DNA of 46,576 nucleotides from Candidatus Woesearchaeota archaeon (GTDB lineage: Archaea; Nanobdellota; Nanobdellia; Woesearchaeales; WJIZ01), in the NCBI GenBank assembly GCA_018303125.1, contig JAGVYS010000001.1, positions 69,886 to 116,461 of the forward strand, given 5' to 3'. Below, piece by piece: positions 44,697 through 46,576 of the stretch (its first letter is position 1; every line of letters begins with the position of its first letter). A program made the position numbers and the translations under genes. The notes under the pieces were generated by a model that was given only the letters and a program-made list of their open reading frames with translations, did no database searches and was not told where the DNA came from.

Positions 44697-46225
44697 TTTC
44701 TTCCCCTCTTGAAGGCAAGGGACTTGTTTATTCCCTTCACGAGCGCAGATGCGCTTGCCATGACTATATCCTCATTTATTCCGTCTGCGCTGAATACGTT
44801 CCCTTGCTTATCTTCGATTTTTATTGTTACATTTGCCAATGCATCAGTCCCGCCTGTTATTGCCTTTAAATTATATTCCTTAAGCTTTATGTGAGGGTCT
44901 ATCAGGCTGAAGATTGCATGCGAGACAGCATCAACAGGGCCAAGTCCTCTTCCCTTTCCTGTCTTTTCCATTCCCTCTATTGTAATCTTTACCTCAGCTT
45001 CCGGAGTAACCTTGTTTCCTGCAATCACTTTTACTTCCTCTAGCTTTACAATTTCCTCTTCCTCTGAAAGCTTCCCTATCATGTCATTTGTTATGGCTAT
45101 TATGTCTTCTTTCATAACTTCCTTCTGCTTGTCAGCTAGTTCTTTCACTTTTTTTCTTATCTCTGATACCTGCTCAGTGTTAAGGTCATATCCTAGTTCC
45201 TTAAGGACTTTTTCGACAGCATGCTTTCCTGAGTGCTTTCCTATCACAAGGTTTTCCCCTGCCCACCCTATCTCTTCCGGGTCCATTATCTCATAAGTCT
45301 CCTTTGAGCTTATTACTCCATGCTGATGTATCCCAGCTTCATGCGCAAAGGCATTCCGTCCAACTATTGCCTTGTTTCTCTGGACATTTATGCCTGTAAG
45401 CTGCGACACCATTTTCGAGGTAGGGTAAATCTCCTTGGTGTTTATGCCTGTGAAGTATCCCTTGAAAAATTCCTTCCTTGTTTTTATGTTCATTACCACT
45501 TCCTCAAGTGAGCAATTCCCGGCCCTTTCACCTATGCCGTTGACAGTGCATTCTATCTGAGTCGCACCAGCTTTTATTGCAGCAAGGCTGTTTGCAACCG
45601 ATAATCCAAGGTCATCATGGCAGTGGACGCTTATGACTATTTTTCTGGCCTCATGCACTTTCTCGAATACTTCCTTTATTCTCTTAGCGAATTCCTCAGG
45701 TTGTGCATATCCCACGGTATCTGGTATGTTTATAGTAGTTGCGCCTGCCCTTATAGCCCCTCTGACAACATCGCACATATAATCAATGTCGGTCCTTGCA
45801 GCATCCTCAGGAGAGAACTCAACATCCTTGCAGTAAGATTTTGCGTGTTTTACTGCCTCTATGGCCATGTTCAATACTTCCTCCTTTGATTTTCTGAGCT
45901 TTTTTTCACGGTGGATTTGAGATGTAGCGACAAAAGTATGTATCCTCGGCCGGTTTGAGTACTTTATAGCTTCCCAGGTCCTGTCAATGTCTTCCTTAAT
46001 TGCTCTCGACAATCCACATATTATTGGGCCTTTTACTTTCTGTGCTATAATCTTGACAGCCTCAAAATCCCCATCAGAGCTTATAGGGAAGCCTGCCTCA
46101 ATTACATCTACTCCAAGCTTTGAAAGCTGTTTTGCTATGACAAGCTTTTCCTGTATAGTTAACGAAGCACCCGGGCTTTGTTCCCCGTCCCTTAATGTTG
46201 TGTCGAAAATGATTATTTTTTGCAT
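44693..46225 (-). CDS. leuA: 2-isopropylmalate synthase
   Basis: 510 residues. FDTTLRDGEQSPGASLTIQE opens the TIM barrel; HCHDDLGLSVANSLAAIKAG and GNCSLEEVVM hold metal and acetyl-CoA sites; the C-terminal 120 residues are the leucine-binding LeuA dimer domain. Committed step of leucine synthesis. A citramalate synthase is the main alternative; context and regulatory domain favour LeuA. AAGGTAG lies about 5 nt before the ATG, and the 160-nt leader upstream contains a Val/Leu-rich leader peptide and hairpins, so regulation by attenuation is likely. Confidence 0.95.
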   Translation of the reverse strand: MQKIIIFDTTLRDGEQSPGASLTIQEKLVIAKQLSKLGVDVIEAGFPISSDGDFEAVKIIAQKVKGPIICGLSRAIKEDIDRTWEAIKYSNRPRIHTFVATSQIHREKKLRKSKEEVLNMAIEAVKHAKSYCKDVEFSPEDAARTDIDYMCDVVRGAIRAGATTINIPDTVGYAQPEEFAKRIKEVFEKVHEARKIVISVHCHDDLGLSVANSLAAIKAGATQIECTVNGIGERAGNCSLEEVVMNIKTRKEFFKGYFTGINTKEIYPTSKMVSQLTGINVQRNKAIVGRNAFAHEAGIHQHGVISSKETYEIMDPEEIGWAGENLVIGKHSGKHAVEKVLKELGYDLNTEQVSEIRKKVKELADKQKEVMKEDIIAITNDMIGKLSEEEEIVKLEEVKVIAGNKVTPEAEVKITIEGMEKTGKGRGLGPVDAVSHAIFSLIDPHIKLKEYNLKAITGGTDALANVTIKIEDKQGNVFSADGINEDIVMASASALVKGINKSLAFKRGRK

Positions 46226-46297
46226 TTTATCTACCTTCCTGCATTGGTTTTTATTAATTTTTGTATCTAATCAATTGCGTTTCAAGAATGAATTTCC

Positions 46298-46323
46298 AGC
46301 CCGAATAAAACACGATTCGGGCT
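46298..46323 (-). terminator. Attenuator-like hairpin in leuA leader
   Basis: AGCCCGAAT and ATTCGGGCT form a perfect 9-bp stem with an 8-base loop. The stem begins on the last base of the leader-peptide stop codon, so a ribosome there would cover its 5' arm. No clear U-tract follows at once, so it may act on transcription through pausing, or on translation of leuA. Confidence 0.6.
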
Positions 46324-46385
46324 TATAGCAGAACCAGTACCAAAACCAGAACAACAGATAATGTAATGGTACTGTTTTTTATCAT
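46323..46385 (-). CDS. Val/Leu-rich leader peptide upstream of leuA
   Basis: 20 residues: MIKNSTITLSVVLVLVLVLL. The last ten codons are GTT GTT CTG GTT TTG GTA CTG GTT CTG CTA: five Val and five Leu in a row, with Leu9, Ile2 and Ile7 before. The ATG lies about 28 nt after a TATA box, the distance seen for the leaderless genes here, so the mRNA probably starts with it. It ends in the hairpin described at 46298 and is followed, 97 bases on, by leuA. This is what a ribosome-mediated attenuator needs; slow decoding when valine or leucine is short would stall the ribosome. A short membrane peptide is the alternative reading. Confidence 0.68.
   Translation of the reverse strand: MIKNSTITLSVVLVLVLVLL
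46335..46374 (-). promoter_or_regulatory. Inverted repeat inside leader-peptide codons
   Basis: CAGTACCA (46367-46374) and TGGTACTG (46335-46342), exact complements on the minus strand, bracket the first Val/Leu codons. The second arm lies within the TTG GTA CTG codons. A translating ribosome would melt this stem, so it can compete with other folds of the leader. TGGTTTT in the same stretch could also pair with AAAACCA just before the leuA ribosome site (46245-46251). Confidence 0.5.
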
Positions 46386-46409
46386 ATCATTAGAGTATTA
46401 ACTAATTTA

Positions 46410-46417
46410 TATTTAAA
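46410..46417 (-). promoter_or_regulatory. TATA box of leu/ilv operon
   Basis: TTTAAATA (minus strand) predicts a start near 46385-46387, at the ATG of the leader peptide, 160 nt before leuA. Upstream to 46477 there is nothing else recognisable. Confidence 0.7.
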
Positions 46418-46477
46418 CATATCGGAAAGTTACGGCTGTAAAGTAAACGTCACTAAAAAATAGGCTTAAAAAAGAAA

Positions 46478-46576
46478 TTAACTACACTTTCCATTAAGTG
46501 ATGGCTCTTTTTCAATGAAGTTTGAAATAGCTGCTATTCCTTCGGTTACTGTTTGAAAATCACTGTTGCTCAGGCA
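46478..46576 (-). CDS. C-terminal end of an unidentified protein, partial
   Basis: The last 32 residues and stop of a gene that enters from beyond the window: SNSDFQTVTEGIAAISNFIE, then KEPSLNGKCS. The amphipathic final helix resembles the end of fold-type I aminotransferases, but that is too little for a call. It lies upstream of leuA on the same strand, and the leu operon has its own promoter. Confidence 0.5.
   Translation of the reverse strand, partial: CLSNSDFQTVTEGIAAISNFIEKEPSLNGKCS

Overview
The window looks like part of an archaeal chromosome, most likely from a DPANN-type lineage (Woesearchaeota/Pacearchaeota-like or a relative). The evidence is a PolD small subunit, Orc1/Cdc6, RadA, RPA, Dph2 and Taw1. 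Promoters are typically a TATA box 26-28 nt before the start codon, which implies leaderless mRNAs. There are also many secreted or membrane families of the kind I recall only from DPANN genomes. The lineage call rests on recognition, not on a search.

Layout. (1) 1-2700, minus strand: orc1/cdc6 followed by the PolD small subunit (DP1, cut by the window edge). Upstream of orc1 lie two inverted ORB-like elements around a very AT-rich core, a probable replication origin. (2) 2808-27533, plus strand: about 25 kb of surface genes. A small ribbon-helix-helix protein leads into large Cys-rich secreted proteins, including one of 2603 residues. With them are about fifteen proteins whose N-termini read [KR][KRS][AG] followed by Q/E/D/S and a single hydrophobic helix, as in archaeal prepilins. 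A vapBC cassette sits inside the block on the opposite strand. No pilus ATPase, TadC-like platform or prepilin peptidase is visible here. (3) 27536-30259: RPA-like protein, a small conserved protein with an unusual structured 5' leader, radA and a tiny membrane peptide. (4) 30281-33739, minus: ArsR-type regulator, CBS-domain protein (apparently frameshifted) and a P2A-type Ca2+ pump. (5) 33809-35744, minus: folE, a 6-pyruvoyl-tetrahydropterin synthase/QueD homologue and a pteridine-reductase-like SDR in one overlapping operon, plus a small Cys-rich membrane protein. (6) 35856-37860, plus: dph2 split into two frames, then taw1. (7) 37983-38473: a RelE-type toxin with an antitoxin gene that carries a stop at codon 3. 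(8) 38484-46225, minus: leuA-ilvB-ilvN-leuC-leuD-ilvD and a pterin-4a-carbinolamine dehydratase, all overlapping or nearly so.

The most striking observation precedes leuA. A TATA box is followed about 27 nt later by a 20-codon ORF ending in ten consecutive Val/Leu codons. A perfect 9-bp hairpin begins inside its stop codon, and leuA follows. This has the layout of a bacterial branched-chain amino acid attenuator behind an archaeal leaderless promoter. LeuC and LeuD are of the longer, bacterial-like type, so the operon may have been acquired.

The pterin genes (folE, PTPS, PTR1-like SDR, and the dehydratase in the leu/ilv operon) together suggest a tetrahydropterin cofactor that is made and recycled. 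Three genes between 33.4 and 38.0 kb (CBS, dph2, antitoxin) each need a one-base change to read normally. They should be checked for sequence error before biological meaning is assigned.
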